The notes: a model not told the origin generated them from the letters alone. A stretch of 29,503 nucleotides of DNA from Diphasiastrum complanatum (GCA_029204225.1 MU836403.1:1-29503); one strand, 5' to 3'; counted from the stretch's first letter, positions 1-14,600 are shown. Made by a program: numbers and translations.

Positions 1-155
1 GTCTGTTTGGAGTACCGCAAATCACACTAGACAGTGTCTACTACTACCATTCAGAGTTAGAAGGCTTCATACTTTTCACATTACTGATCTCTGTCTTTTG
101 AACGATGACAATTTTCAAAATCTTTGCAAAGAGCAGGCGGTGTAGTCGTCGCGCT
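1..155. other. Left edge, no recognisable gene
   Basis: Nothing coding is recognisable here on either strand. It lies directly upstream of the copia reverse-transcriptase remnant and may be decayed upstream polymerase sequence, but I could not align it with confidence. Confidence 0.4.
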
Positions 156-909
156 GAAGTGGAAAATCTAGAATATTCCCTCTGGAAGTTCTTATATTTC
201 CTTTATTTTTAATCTTTTCCGCAAGCACCACGGGCGTGGTACTCTTGCATTGATGAACACTTCAAGCGAAGGGGAATGATAAAGAGTGATGATGATCCTA
301 ATCTTTACATTCTAAGGCAAGATTTAGATATAGTGTTCATTGTGTTGTTGATTATTACAGGAAGTAATGAGAGCTTAATTGATGAAATAAAATCAGATCT
401 TTCCAAAGCTTTTGACATGAGTGATCTAGGATTGATGCACTATTGTCTTGGCATTGAAGTATGGCAAAAGGAAGACATGGTCTTTCTTAGACAAAGCAAA
501 TATGCACGAGATTTGCTTTATAAGTTCAATATGCAAGATTGTAAGCCTTTGAGTACACCTATGGATGTCAACATGAAGCTTACTGCATATGATGAATCTG
601 AGAAAGTGGATGCTTATTTGTATAGACAGCTGGTGGGTAGTTTGATTTACTTGACACACACACGACGTGATATTTCTTATGTTGTTGGTGTTGTTAGTCA
701 ATTTATGCAAGATCCTAGTCAAGCACACTGGAAGTCAACTAAACGTATTCTCAGATACATTCGAGGGACGTTAAATTTTGATTTGAAGTATGATCAGCCT
801 GAAGCGCCAATGTTGGTAGGTTATACAGATGCCGATTGATCTACCAGTGGTTATACATTCAGTTATGGTACAACTGCAATTTCATGGAGCAGCAAAAAGC
901 AACCTACAT
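156..909 (+). pseudogene. Ty1/copia reverse transcriptase-RNase H remnant
   Basis: This is a decayed piece of a Ty1/copia Pol polyprotein, which copies element RNA into DNA. One frame (156, 222, 276 and on) shows an EVENLEY segment, a TAA stop at 210, then QAPRAWYS, HFKRRGM and DPNLYILRQ. Next come IITGSNESLIDEIKSDLSKA, LGIEVWQ, the CKPLSTPMD block, QLVGSLIYLTHTRRDISY and an RNase H start (GYTDAD). The catalytic YVDD is missing: the frame reads FIVLLIITG where copia has LYVDDLIITG, as if about two codons were lost. After GYTDAD a TGA (838-840) leads straight to STSGYTFS and AISWSSKKQPT, so the usual WAGD...DRR stretch is deleted. Homology ends at the (GA)n satellite, where the next expected motif would be ALSSTEAEY. 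Family assignment is firm; it is inactive. Confidence 0.92.
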
Positions 910-926
910 TAGGGACTGTGAGAATC

Positions 927-2758
<1,832 letters not shown>

Positions 2759-2770
<12 letters not shown>

Positions 2771-3049
2771 TTTCGTTTCCGCCGTTGGTTTCGTTTCCTT
2801 CGTTGGTTCCGTTTCCATCATTTGTTTCGTTTTGGTCGTCTGCCTTCTCTCGTATTGGACCACAAAAGGTTCTCGTGCCAGACCGCAAAAGATTCTCGTT
2901 CGTGAATCTTTCGTGTTCGCGAACCGTTCGTCTTCGTTTCCTTTGACTTTCGTGTTCGCGAACCGTTCGTGTTCATCTCCTTTGACTTTCGTGTTCACGA
3001 ACCGTTCATCTTCGTGTTTCGTGTCAGGCGGAGGGCTGAAAGCTAGCAA
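2759..3049 (-). CDS. Doubtful repeat-encoded open frame, 96 aa
   Basis: An ATG-to-stop frame spans both tandem-repeat blocks. It encodes a charged, low-complexity peptide whose N-terminal half is three copies of a 13-residue unit (core ERFANTKVKG) and whose C-terminal end is rich in Thr, Lys and Glu. There is no known domain, signal peptide or membrane segment. An in-frame repeat period keeps frames open by chance, so this may be non-coding. It could also be an exon of a fast-evolving repeat protein. Recorded only because both repeat periods are multiples of three. Confidence 0.15.
2771..2842 (+). repeat. 18-bp tandem repeat, four units
   Basis: Four consecutive 18-bp units start at 2771, 2789, 2807 and 2825, of the form TTTCGTTTCCTTCGTTGG with substitutions. 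Because 18 is a multiple of three, the minus strand reads a six-residue Asn/Glu/Thr/Gly-rich peptide repeat (NETNGG-like). I cannot tell whether that frame is ever translated. Confidence 0.85.
2908..3024 (+). repeat. 39-bp tandem repeat, three units
   Basis: Three 39-bp units (2908-2946, 2947-2985, 2986-3024) each start CTTTCGTGTTCGCGAACCGT or a close variant. The period equals 13 codons, and the minus-strand frame 3049-2759 stays open across it, reading repeats of ERFANTKVKG. The 18-bp repeat lies in the same region. Recent tandem duplication is certain; coding function is not. Confidence 0.88.
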
Positions 3050-3087
3050 GGCTTTGTAGTTAGAAACATTTTGTTTCTTCAGAGTTC

Positions 3088-3806
<719 letters not shown>

Positions 3807-3852
3807 TTAGGTAATAGACATCATGTCATCTGATAATTCAGAAACCAATACC

Positions 3853-4136
3853 TGGGCATACACCAGGTTTTCTAGCATTGGCTCAAAGTCACTAAGTCTA
3901 ACAATACTAACATGACTCCAAACATATGCCACATTCCTAAGTAACATATCTACATCTAATAGGAATCGATATTCTCTCGGAAGAAAATATCTTCTCCTTT
4001 GTTTATGGAATATGGACTCCGCATAAGCTTCTATCAACCACAAAATGGAGCAGTGAGACATCTCATCACCGAAACAGAATAACTTCGTCAGGTCTCGCAC
4101 AAAAGTCCTGCGATTTATGTAGATCTTCGACATCTG
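3853..4136 (-). CDS. Unrecognised coding-like exon
   Basis: The minus strand holds an open frame of about 94 codons bounded by splice-like signals. A candidate acceptor TTGGGGTTGTTGCAG precedes an ATG (MSKIYINRR...), and a candidate donor CAG|GTATTG follows ...NLVYAQ. Composition looks protein-like (LTKLFCFGDEMSH, AESIFHKQRRRYFLPREYRF, NVAYVWSHVSIVRLSDF) and the frame has no stops. I do not recognise the family; a faint resemblance to histone-fold transcription factors of the TAF13/SPT3 type is too weak to use. It lies downstream of LUC7 on the same strand. Splicing it onto the LUC7 microexon would give a stop after a few codons, so it is probably a separate gene or a transposon exon. Confidence 0.4.
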
Positions 4137-4188
4137 CAACAACCCCAAGAATGTCATTCAAAAAATGTACATACAACAACACATAATC

Positions 4189-4542
4189 TTAAAAACATAT
4201 GACAACTCTGCATTTGATTTGGAATGGCATGTTGGTGATATGTTGGAATGGCAGCAACAATCCATCGCATCATATCGTAGCTGCATCAGCGATGCAAATG
4301 ATTCTGGTCTCTTGTCCTAGCATTGAAGGTTGCTGTCAGTAGACCCCCTCTTCAACGTTCCAAATGGCTAGAGGATGCAGCGATGGAGCAGACTCAGCCG
4401 CGATGGTGGTGAAGACCAATGGGCTTCCTTGCCTGGTGAAGCTCCCTCATGCTTGATAGAGATCATAGATTTTGCCAAAGCGGCCGCTAAGGAAGCATGG
4501 AAGTTAATGGAAAGGGGACAATCTGAAATACTCCTTCCTTGA
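4189..4542 (+). pseudogene. Unrecognised broken coding-like frame
   Basis: One plus-strand frame reads protein-like sequence in two parts, interrupted by stops at 4318, 4324 and 4369. The first part includes FDLEWHVGDMLEWQQQSIAS. The second runs from ATG 4375 to TGA 4540 (55 codons) and includes QWASLPGEAPS and LIEIIDFAKAAAKEAWKLME, an amphipathic helix-like stretch. The same frame on both sides of the stops suggests one decayed exon or two short pieces of a dead gene. I cannot name the family. It may instead be chance. Confidence 0.25.
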
Positions 4543-4783
4543 CGACACTGAAAAACGTGAACAGCAGTAAACAAATTCAGAGCAGAGTGAAATCATGTAA
4601 AGGTAACCATAAAGAAGAGGATTTCAGCTTCTTAAGTTACAAACCTTACCTTGTAGCATGGATATGGATATGGATATGGATATTGCAGTTGGCGGATGCA
4701 ATCAAAAAGAAGAGAGCAAGAAGACGATGGAGAGAGAGAGACCCGCCCATGCTATGGATATTGCAATTGGCGGATGCAATCAG

Positions 4784-4821
<38 letters not shown>

Positions 4822-5400
4822 AAGACGATGGAGAGAGAGACCCGCATCCCGCCTGCTCGCGAATGAGAGAAAGAGAGAGAGAACCGATCGAGAGAAAGAG
4901 AGAGCGCGCGCGCTCTGGGGGGGAAAAGAATTTGAAATTGTGTGTGCGTGCTCCCAAAAAAAAAAATGGCTTCTATGTGTTATTTTTCACACGCATAGGA
5001 CCTTTCAGTCATTTTTTTAGCTTTTCGCATTGTAAAAAGCGTGACATTTTGTTGAGGACAGAGCATGACATTTTTGGCGGGCAGAGCGTGACATTTTTTA
5101 TGGCATGGCAACATTCTCTCCCTAAAATAGTTTTAATATATATGATACACACACACACAGACAGATATTGGCTGGCCAATTTTCAGATGTCCAAGTTCCT
5201 ATTTAAGCCAGGACAATGTCTGAAGGCGTTTGTTTTGTGGGTATGCATTCACGATAGGATTACAGAAAACGGTAGCAACGCACTATGCAAATATTTCGAA
5301 CGCTACTAAGGAATTGACAAGTGAATAGTTAATTCAACACACAAGCACGAGTAGAAGAAAAATGATGAAATGAGCTTGGACGAATAATGTTTTCATTACG
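4543..5400. other. Low-complexity region with tandem duplication
   Basis: No gene is supported. The segment contains a GGATAT hexamer run near 4658-4685 and a partial tandem duplication (about 4675-4745 and 4752-4850) whose copies share GCGGATGCAATCA and GACGATGGAGAGAGAGA. A long A-run (about 4784-4816) sits inside the second copy. GA/GC-rich sequence near 4860-4920 and an ACACAC tract near 5148-5160 follow. The long plus-strand frame across it is a by-product of these simple sequences. Confidence 0.7.
5039..5105 (+). repeat. Short GCRTGACATTTTT repeat, three units
   Basis: Three imperfect copies of about 23-24 bp carry GCGTGACATTTT or GCATGACATTTTT, starting near 5039, 5063 and 5086. The last two are joined by GGCGGGCAGA. 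A small local minisatellite, likely neutral. Confidence 0.7.
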
Positions 5401-5629
5401 TAGGATTAAACCTTCACAGCATATTTTACATGGATTTCCTCCCCGTTCCATTCCCAAAATTATGCTCATGTAGTGAATGTAGTGTGCATAAACAGATGAA
5501 ATTTAAACAAACAGGTCAAGATTTATAGATTCTCTCTTTTATGTTTTCTTTGTGTCACTGAATGGAATTAGCTTCAGACCTTAAAGCCAAAAAATTAGGT
5601 TTTCACCAACAATACATTGGAGATATAAA

Positions 5630-5654
5630 TCATATTTTTGCTCTGCCATCTGTG
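5630..5654 (-). CDS. LUC7: LUC7 last coding exon
   Basis: An unusually good pyrimidine tract (CCTCTTCTCTCTTTTGTAG) is followed by a codon completion, then TDGRAKI and TGA at 5632-5630. Phase agrees with the upstream exons with or without the microexon. The 3' UTR should run toward about 5.3 kb; I see no clear AATAAA there, which is common in plants. Confidence 0.8.
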
Positions 5655-8600
5655 CTACAAAAGAGAGAAGAGGATTATGATTTTTTGAAATTTCAGCATC
5701 ATATATAAATCTCTATGAAGTGGCTCCAAATATGTTCGATATCTAAATTTCAAAGTATATTTGCAAATGCCACAGGCCCCATTCATTTTTTAAGACTAAA
5801 AACCCTATAAACAATCTGATACATGAAATTTATGTTTGCATCTGACACGAACTTGTTAAATTAACTGCTTCCAATAAACTCTAAGTTGTCTAATCATTTC
5901 CTTTAAACTAAATTTTTTTTGTATACTCACCGTTGCCTGCAAAGGAAAAAGCCTGACTAGAATGACAACACTAGATTTTGCAAATTATCATTACAAATAG
6001 CATTCGCCCTCAGATTTGTATAAGCAAGGAATGGGCATAAGGTGTAAGGGGCAACCAACGCCATTTAAGAGCACCAGTTCCACTAAGAAGGTAGCTCATG
6101 AAAGCTAGTTCAATGGTAAGAATTTCACACTTTATGAGACCATAGGGTCAATCATGACATTTACTACAGAACACACCTTATGAACATTTGGGTATAAATA
6201 ATCATCCTGTTTTAGTCTGTCACGACAAAGGAACTCCAAAAAGTGGAAATCTTGGTGAAGGACCAAAATTTTGTGCATTCATTTGTTCATATGCTTGTTG
6301 GTTAAAACTTGAGAAATTGAGACAATAGTTAACACGGAATTTAATCAAAAGCCACGATCAAGGCACTAACAAGAAAATAGATCTGTAATCACAGATATCA
6401 CGCTAGAATAGGAAATATGAGACATAACATAAATTGCAGCAGTGAAAAATCATCTGTGATGGATCAACAGAATAAACTTGAGCTAGCAAAAGTACTGTGC
6501 ATCATATGCTGTAAGCAGGTTAAAAAAATTTATAATAGGAATAAAATAGCATTGCAAAAGTACAAAAATTCTACCAGATGTTAACCCCACAAGATAAAAA
6601 CTTGATATAGCTTGCGCTAGGTTTTATAACCACCATCATTTTTTGCTGACACTTTCTTGGATTTGTATCACGTACCAGTGCTAAATGAATTGATCTCAAC
6701 AGTGCTCCTCGAAACACGCTTCTCATCTCACTTTTAAAAAAAATTAGTGGGGAATACATCTACAGTTAGGTCATAGTTAAGTCCTCAAAACTAATATTAC
6801 TGTCATCCATGCTGGAAAGAGAAACCAGCCTATTCTAGCTTGGAAAATTTGAAAAAACTTTCCAACCAACCCCTCCCCCACCGTCGAGCTAAACAAAATC
6901 TGTCACTGCTCAACCTAAAATACATCAAACCGATACTTATACTAATGATCAGGGATGCTTCGTAAAAACCCTCTCTTCAAGCCACCAGCACTGTGCAACA
7001 TTAGTGCTGTAAGTCCACAAATTCAAAATTACTAAGATCTGTTTGCAAAGAGGTGCAGTGCTACAGTAACCAGTTGCCATGTAACTGGTCAATTCAATGC
7101 CGATCGTACCGATCATGTCGCCTGAAACATTGCAAAAATGTGTTGTCCATCACATAAGTAAATACTTGGTCATGCAATTTTCAATCACTTAGAATTAGCT
7201 TACTGCATCAAAAGAAAGTATCAATCTTCAAAGGACATTTCAAAACAAAGAAACGATGGCCTAGACGTCACAAACCTGTAGCGATCGCCCCTCTCTCGAT
7301 CTCGTGAACGTTCCCTTGATCTTTCCCTTGAGTGTCCCCTTGAGCGCTCTCTAGAACGATCTCGTGAATGCGACCTACATTAACAGAACTTTATTTCAGC
7401 ATAAAACACAAAAGTTTAAAATTTCAATTATTCACGCTACTATTCCGACGCTAGCAAGAAAGATAAATAGCTTACATCTGCCAAAAATTTTACATTGGCC
7501 AGTCTTCCAAATTTTCAGGTCAGAAGAGATGGGAAAAACCAAACACCCAAACAGGAGGTTAATTACGTTCCAGGATCATAGCAAGAACGTACATTACTCA
7601 GAATTTTAAAACCTAATAGCAGCACATACTCAATAGCATAAACTACGCAATAACTATAGATTAAAAGGAGCATCATTACAGCACAACTTATCACTGGTAA
7701 AACTTTTTGGCATTGCCTTGCAAAATGCAATACTATGTGTTCAAGTTGATCAATGGAGTGTATGCAAACGTCAACATCAAAGTCAACAAGGGTATGTGTC
7801 GACAAAAAGCTTTGCCACATTGCTAAGCACTCGGCCCTTTAGATGCACCTCTGTATGCAATAAATAGCAAAAAATTCATGTCCCTCTCTTTTTCTTGCAT
7901 GCATATCCATGCTTTAGATGCACCATTATATGCAAGTCATAAATAGCCAAAAATTTGTGTCCCTCTCTTTTTCTTGTATGCATCCCTAGGGGCTCAACCT
8001 GCATGATAGACCAACATTATCACCAACAACAATAACCATATAAAAACTATCTATTTGCATTCACAAAATCATTTCATGTATGTTTTTTATTGTTGTCATA
8101 TGTATACTCATGCGCACAATTTGGATCAGAGTTCAATCCTTGAGGTAAGTAAAGGAAATGTTAACCATTATGCCACAGTTCCAAGACAACTAGCTAGTAG
8201 GAATTGAAAATAGTTAATTTACCTTGTATCCAATCTCAGACAATCACATTTTGTCTTCAAAAATTGTGTGCCAATGCCTTTGTGGTATACCACAACATTA
8301 TTGTCTTCATTAGTTCAACATACTTCCCCGTTTTTATGATAAAGCTTACTTGTAGCAAATTAAGCTTTGAACTTCAGGAAAACCTGATAGTTTATAGAGA
8401 GTCTCCCACATGAGTAGATGCCTATATTCACACTGAAGCTCCTACACATTCTCAAAGGAATCTTTTCCCCTGAAACTAAAAGGATAAGTGAAGGACTAGG
8501 AAGTATATAGCTATTGCTATGAAGCAAATACCCAATAAAAATTCACTAAAGCCGTGGATGAAGGCACATTATCTGTTCTTGCTAGCAGGGGACATGAGCA

Positions 8601-11600
8601 TCCATGATAATTCAGTTTTTTAAGAAGCAAAAAGCATCTTATTTTAAAGGCCTAACATCTTGCTACTGAGTCAAAAAGTAGGAAAGCACAAAATTCACCG
8701 TTTGTGACCTCGGGACTCCAGATCTCGAGCACCATCTCTATCACGGTCACGTTCATGAGTTCTGTCCTTTTCTTTGTTTCGGCGGTCACGATCACGATCT
8801 TGCTCTCTCTCTCTTTCTCGGTCACGAGTTCGATCACGCTCTCGATCCCGATCTCCATCTCTTCCTCTTTCTCTCTCTCGTTCCCGATCTTTGCTGGGAC
8901 CTCTTTCACGAACCCTACCACAGAATGATTCAGTTAACAAGTTGAAAGCAAACCAACCAAGAATCAATTTCAGCACACACTTCTTTTGAGGACTGTCACA
9001 ATAATATTGCATAATGATTATAAAGCATAATGAAAGCATTATCAAGGTTCTAGTATATATTTACTTTTCATCTTCTGCGTCACGCTCCCGCTCTAGCTTC
9101 CGAGTCTGTATCCTCTCTTCCTGCATATCATAAAACCACTGGCTAAATGCTACAAACTCAAATACAACACAACTAGTTTTGGGGGAAAAGAAAGATCAAA
9201 GATCTTAATCAAAGTCATTCCAACGCAAACACACATACAATAAAGTTTAAAGATGCATAAATGTAGATTGGAAAAACCAAATAACATAACTTACAGTGAA
9301 TGATTATGCTTTTATCCAACTTGATGATGGTACAAGCAAATCGATCATAAAGGCATTTTCAAGCCGGAATCCTCCATTCACAGCTTAAAAACTTCACATT
9401 TGAAGAACCGCACTTAACATCAAACAGGGTATTTTACAACCTTGCACCAAAATTTTGTTGTGCCCTTACATAAAGGGCACAAGTCATTTTGGATTATTTC
9501 TTCATCGAATGCACGTATAAAAAAGAATTGAGACCCACCTTAATATCTGAAAAGGAACAGGTAAATATGGGATAAAAACTTCTAGATTCAATTTATGGTT
9601 GCAACTAGTATATTCTGTCAAGTCCAAATGATGATAAAACAATTTCCGGTTGCATTTAATTGACCGATTGAGCAGCAATAGGCTCCTCTCACTCTGCCAG
9701 TCAAACAAGAAGCCTTATGTGTCAATGAAACTGAGACGGTAGAACGGCCCACATAATCAGGTCTTTTGGCTTTGTAATTCTCAAATCAAAGTAAGAAATC
9801 TAACTCCTCCCGAGCTCTGTTTTTTGGGAGGAATGATAATTTTGTCAGGCAAAATAGGATCGACTCTGGCATTAAAGGAAGTAAGCTTATTCGATGATAC
9901 TTTTCCAGCATCTTAGCCCCATTTGCAACCCAGCATAAAACAATCAGGTTGTATGAAATCTTACAAAAAATGAACCGAAGAAGCTGCTGACAGGTGCAAT
10001 GAGAACAAAACCGCAGAAGTGACTGGAAGTTGGCTACTTGACACTGCTGCCACGTGTGGAAACGATATATTACAAGCCTGGTTATGGCAAGGGTGTAAAA
10101 TATTCTTTACGCAACTATCGGAGAACCTCAAACTTGTGTAAACACTTAAATTCAAAACTTCCCATGCTCCCTGCTTTAAAATCAAAATTCCTCACATAAC
10201 TTTGTCAGAAATATAAGCATATTAAAAACAGTATATATTGTGAAGTACATACAAAGTGTAGCATCACATCTACCCCTCATATCATAATGGACCATGGAGC
10301 TCTCAAGCTAAAACATGTTTTTATGAAAAACTACTTGTGCACAATATGCTTTCAATGTCAACAGACTTTAGTCAACGAACAGAATTTCATAGATATACCT
10401 CAATAAAATTACTAGTTCATCTAACAGGACTATTTCTACTAAAAGTACAGACCTAGTGTTTTATGCAAAGGTTTACTTGGATATTTTACAATACTATGTT
10501 GCATGTTCAAACTAAATCCTTGAAAGTATGATGTATCTAGCTTCTATACTATTTGATTGAACTTTTGTCAAATCAAGATGTTACAACTTAGAACTTAGAA
10601 TCATGAATCCTGATGAATATAGTATGATCGTCGATCATTGAATCTTAAATCTGAATGCCAAAAGTTTACCAATTGAGCTTATTATATCTGTTCACCTAAT
10701 ATAAAATGTCTAAACACAGTTTGAAGTTTCAACTTTCATTTCATCACCGCTCAATTACAGTTTACTTAGTACTTAAATCTAACCATGGTCTATAGGTCTA
10801 AGTTTCAATTGAAATTTGCTATGTAGTAATCTAGCAGAAATGCGCCTTTCGGAACTTGGCTAGTTTTTTCTCTTTTTTTAATATTATTTTTCCAGATTTC
10901 TTTTAGAATTAGTGATTGGTAGGGATAAGTATGGGGGCTTTCAAAGACCAAGTTACTGCATCGTGATTTGATTATTCCTAATAACAGTCCTCATGAACCT
11001 AGATTACTTGTTGATTAAAAAGATCGCACCAAAGTTTTTATGCATCAATTATAGGGCTCTTGGTAAACTCATTGTCCACAACTAGCACCCAATATCATAT
11101 ACAGAGGATCTCTTTGACCAGCTACACACAGTCATTTTCTGTCAAAATCCTGCAATCAGGCCACCAGCATATTTGCATTCAACCAGTTGACAATATAAAA
11201 AAGTGCATTATGTACTTTTTCTGGCCTTTATCAATTACGTGTACTACCCTACGGGATCAAAAATGGTCTCCTCACTTTTCAAAATGCCATGAGCAATATA
11301 TTGAAACCAAGGTTGCAGTCTGCGTTCCGGAACGCGATCCGGGATTTCCCATTAGGGTTTCCCGGAACGCAATTTATTTATTTTTTTTTGTATAGTTGCC
11401 AATATGGGTATCATGTGAAAGGATATCAAAAAGCAATTGTTATGCAGATCTGTTGCTTGGTTTCAGATGGCTGCGGGCTACATTGATTAGAAATCTGGAC
11501 ATCAGTAGATGGTTTAAGAAAATTGGCGAACCCCCTGTTTCAGCTATTTCAAAAGAAGTATACAATTCCCGCCAATCTAAGGAAGGCTCCTTCTAACTCT

Positions 11601-14600
11601 TTCTATCATTTTCTAACAGAAAACGGAATCAGTAGATCTGCAAACCATTGGCATCAGAACACCATTCAAAACTGATTTAGTTAGTATTAAACTCCAAAAA
11701 AAAAAAATTGGCCATTACTCCTTTTTCCACAAAAAAAAAATTGCGATCCGGGTCGCGGTTCGCTGACGTTCCGGATCGCACGATCCAGAACGTTTTTGCA
11801 GCGGATCGCGATTGAAACCTTGAGTTGGCCTTTGTGAGCTGGTTTATTTTGATGACGTTTTCAAGACAGCACTATTTTCAAATCTCACATTGACCAATCT
11901 GCATTTGCTACTGAAGGTACTATCATCTCACAAAATCTCTTCTTCACAATCTACATCTGCTACTACAAAGGCTATCATTTCACAAACTCTCTGCTAAATG
12001 TCAAAATATAACTTTGCTACTTAGTACTTGTGAGACTGAGTTTCTAAGGAATGTAATCTCTGCTTAACAAATTTGCCTAGGTCCCATCAAATGTAAATCT
12101 ATACAATCTTGCCTTCACCTACTATTACGTTCTTAAGGCCCTCCACCATCTTTGAAATTTCAACGGCAATGGAACCCATTTTGTCTGGTTTGGTGATTGT
12201 TAACTAGCCTTCGACTCCTTAAGCATTTGCTCACCATCACCCCTTTCCTTCACTTTCCAGACACTGATAAGAAATTAATTCTAGCTATGTTGAGGTCCAA
12301 GCAATCCTTTGCTGATCCCAAGGTGCTATTGCCTATTACTCTAAAGAACTTTGCTCTTATCAAATCTCGTACGTGCAGGCATGAAAAAGAAATACTTGCG
12401 TTAGTCCATGCTCTTCAAAATGGCATAATTACCTACATCATATGCAGATTGATTCGACCATCTTCAAGGTGTGGAGGTGGTGTCCCTAGCCAGCTCTCAA
12501 ATTTTAATTTTCATCTACACTTCCGAAGTTCTAAGATTGGACAAGGTTAAGTTGAGCACCAATATCGTTGGCCCCAAATTCTCTAAATCCTTCATTTCCA
12601 CATACAATATTGCTCAGACAAGAGTAAAGTCATAGCCGATCCTCTTTCTCGCCTACCCATGTTTTTAGATGAACTAGTACTACAAACTAGTTTGAGAACC
12701 TCTTTACTGCCCACTTAGCAAAGTCTAAAATTCCATACTACTTATACAATACCCAAATCTCCCACATCTACTCCATACCAGGGGTACTCCCTAAATGAAA
12801 GAAGCCTGAATTATGATGGAGCCGTATGCATACCTCATACACTTACTCTCTGACCCAAAAATAGTTGTCAAGCATTTTAAATCGTAACTAGAATCCATAT
12901 TAACAGAATTCAAAAGATTCGAGTTGAAAAAGAATTGTCCCCAAAACACATTGCTAACTTTTCTGGAAAAAGCCATGCTCTCTAACGCTTTATGAAATCA
13001 AGATGTTATATCACGTTACAAACTTAAATGCTATCATAATACTAAATAAAGCTACAGATGGGAGATGCAATGCGAGTTGGCAGGTACCCCAGACTTCCGA
13101 AAATTTGAATTTTTTTTGTCACCTATAATTTTTACAAATTTTCAAGAATGCTACTCATTGTGCCACACAAGAAGTTTTTGAAACTCACTCGATTTCATCT
13201 TGGGGCTACTGTAGACTTCATGAGTACATGATTCTTGCTTAGTTGCACATCACCACAAAAGAATTCAAAAATAAAATAAAATTTACTCGTGATTTACAAA
13301 TAGCAAATCACGCTTTATACCTGGGTGTTGGACAAATCTTATGCCCATACTAGATGCTCACATCTTGAGGACCACAACTTACCACTATGCAGCTAATGGA
13401 AAATCGGAGCTTCTTGAAAACATGTAAAAGGATTACTTGCAGTTTTGTTCCTCCCACAACATGATCAGCTTCTTTCTAAGTATAATTATAACATCTTGGT
13501 GAGCACCAGTGCAGGTGTATAACTCTTCCTTTTAGCACGCAGCTATGTGCCAGCACTCTGAGCCTAGAGGTATGTAACTACTACCTAAGGATACGCTTGT
13601 CACATTGGCTCCTTTCCTATCTGCTGATAGAAAGCTCATTCACCAAGTTGAGGGCCATTTACAGAGTACACAGCACCATTGCAAGGCCATTACTAATAGG
13701 CATAAAAAATATGTGAAGTTCTTTGACTGCCAGATTGTATATTATTTACAGCTACACTTGCACATCATTACTTTGTTCAAGGTCAGTCTCACACAGAAAA
13801 ACTAGTTTCACACTACCATGCTCCTTTTTACAAACAGCAGAAAATTAGCCCTCACATAGCAGCCAAAGCTCCCTTCTAATACAGAATCTTGCAATATATT
13901 CCATGTCAGCTTGTTGCATGCTGCTATTCGGGAGAAGAACCATAAGATGTTGATTTTCTCACAGATCCATAGTTGTTTTTTTCTTTGGCCCGAGGCCCGG
14001 CTGTCCCTATGGATGGTTGTGAGAAAGATATTCTTTATTAACTGGAGGAGTCCATATCTATGAGAAACTGACCTATCTAAATCATGATAGAAATTCATAT
14101 GGGTTCAAGCAAATATGAATATCAGTAATTTGTATCCCTTGGTTTAACAATTAAGTTCAGAATCAAAACTTAAGTTACATGATCTAGATGGATGCCATTA
14201 GTCTTCCAATCCAAGATACACGATTACCCAGGAATCTCATGAATTTGGGCTATGAAGCTCATAATACCTGGAAATTCCAAAATATATTCAAAATAGAGAG
14301 ATAGCTTAAGGTTTTTGATTATGTATTTTTTAGATATCCCTAAGGGGTCTAGACCTATACCTCAAAAATCTAACAAAATACCCTATTTGGATTAAAGGCA
14401 TTAGGCAGGATTTTTGCCTCCATTGTCATCTAGATCCAACCAGTATTGGAGCTTCCCTTTGAAATCTCAAAATACTAGAGCTGTTGCCGATTATACTGAA
14501 CAAGCGCTTAAGGATAACCGTTGGTGCTTTCAAGCCATAATCACATGCACACATGCAACATTAAGGGCCTTCATTTCGAGCAGGGTTTTTCGCATAGGAG

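Noticed and set aside
4539-5309. 256-aa plus-strand frame
   Set aside because: It is built from GGATAT, A-run, GA and GC simple repeats. The non-repeat part shows no domain.
8704-8989. Plus-strand SR-like peptides opposite the LUC7 RE/RD exon
   Set aside because: They are antisense shadows of the Arg-Glu/Arg-Asp codons of the minus-strand exon, whose splice sites and phases fit LUC7.
9539-9546. Possible 8-nt microexon (ATATTAAG) between good-looking splice sites
   Set aside because: Inserting it between LUC7 exons 18657-18576 and 9120-9065 shifts the frame and gives an early stop. Direct joining gives the expected REKLSDLREERIQ.
11649-11665. TTGGCATCAGAACACC as a possible retroelement primer-binding site
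   Set aside because: It only loosely resembles the complement of initiator tRNA-Met and is not next to any LTR end.
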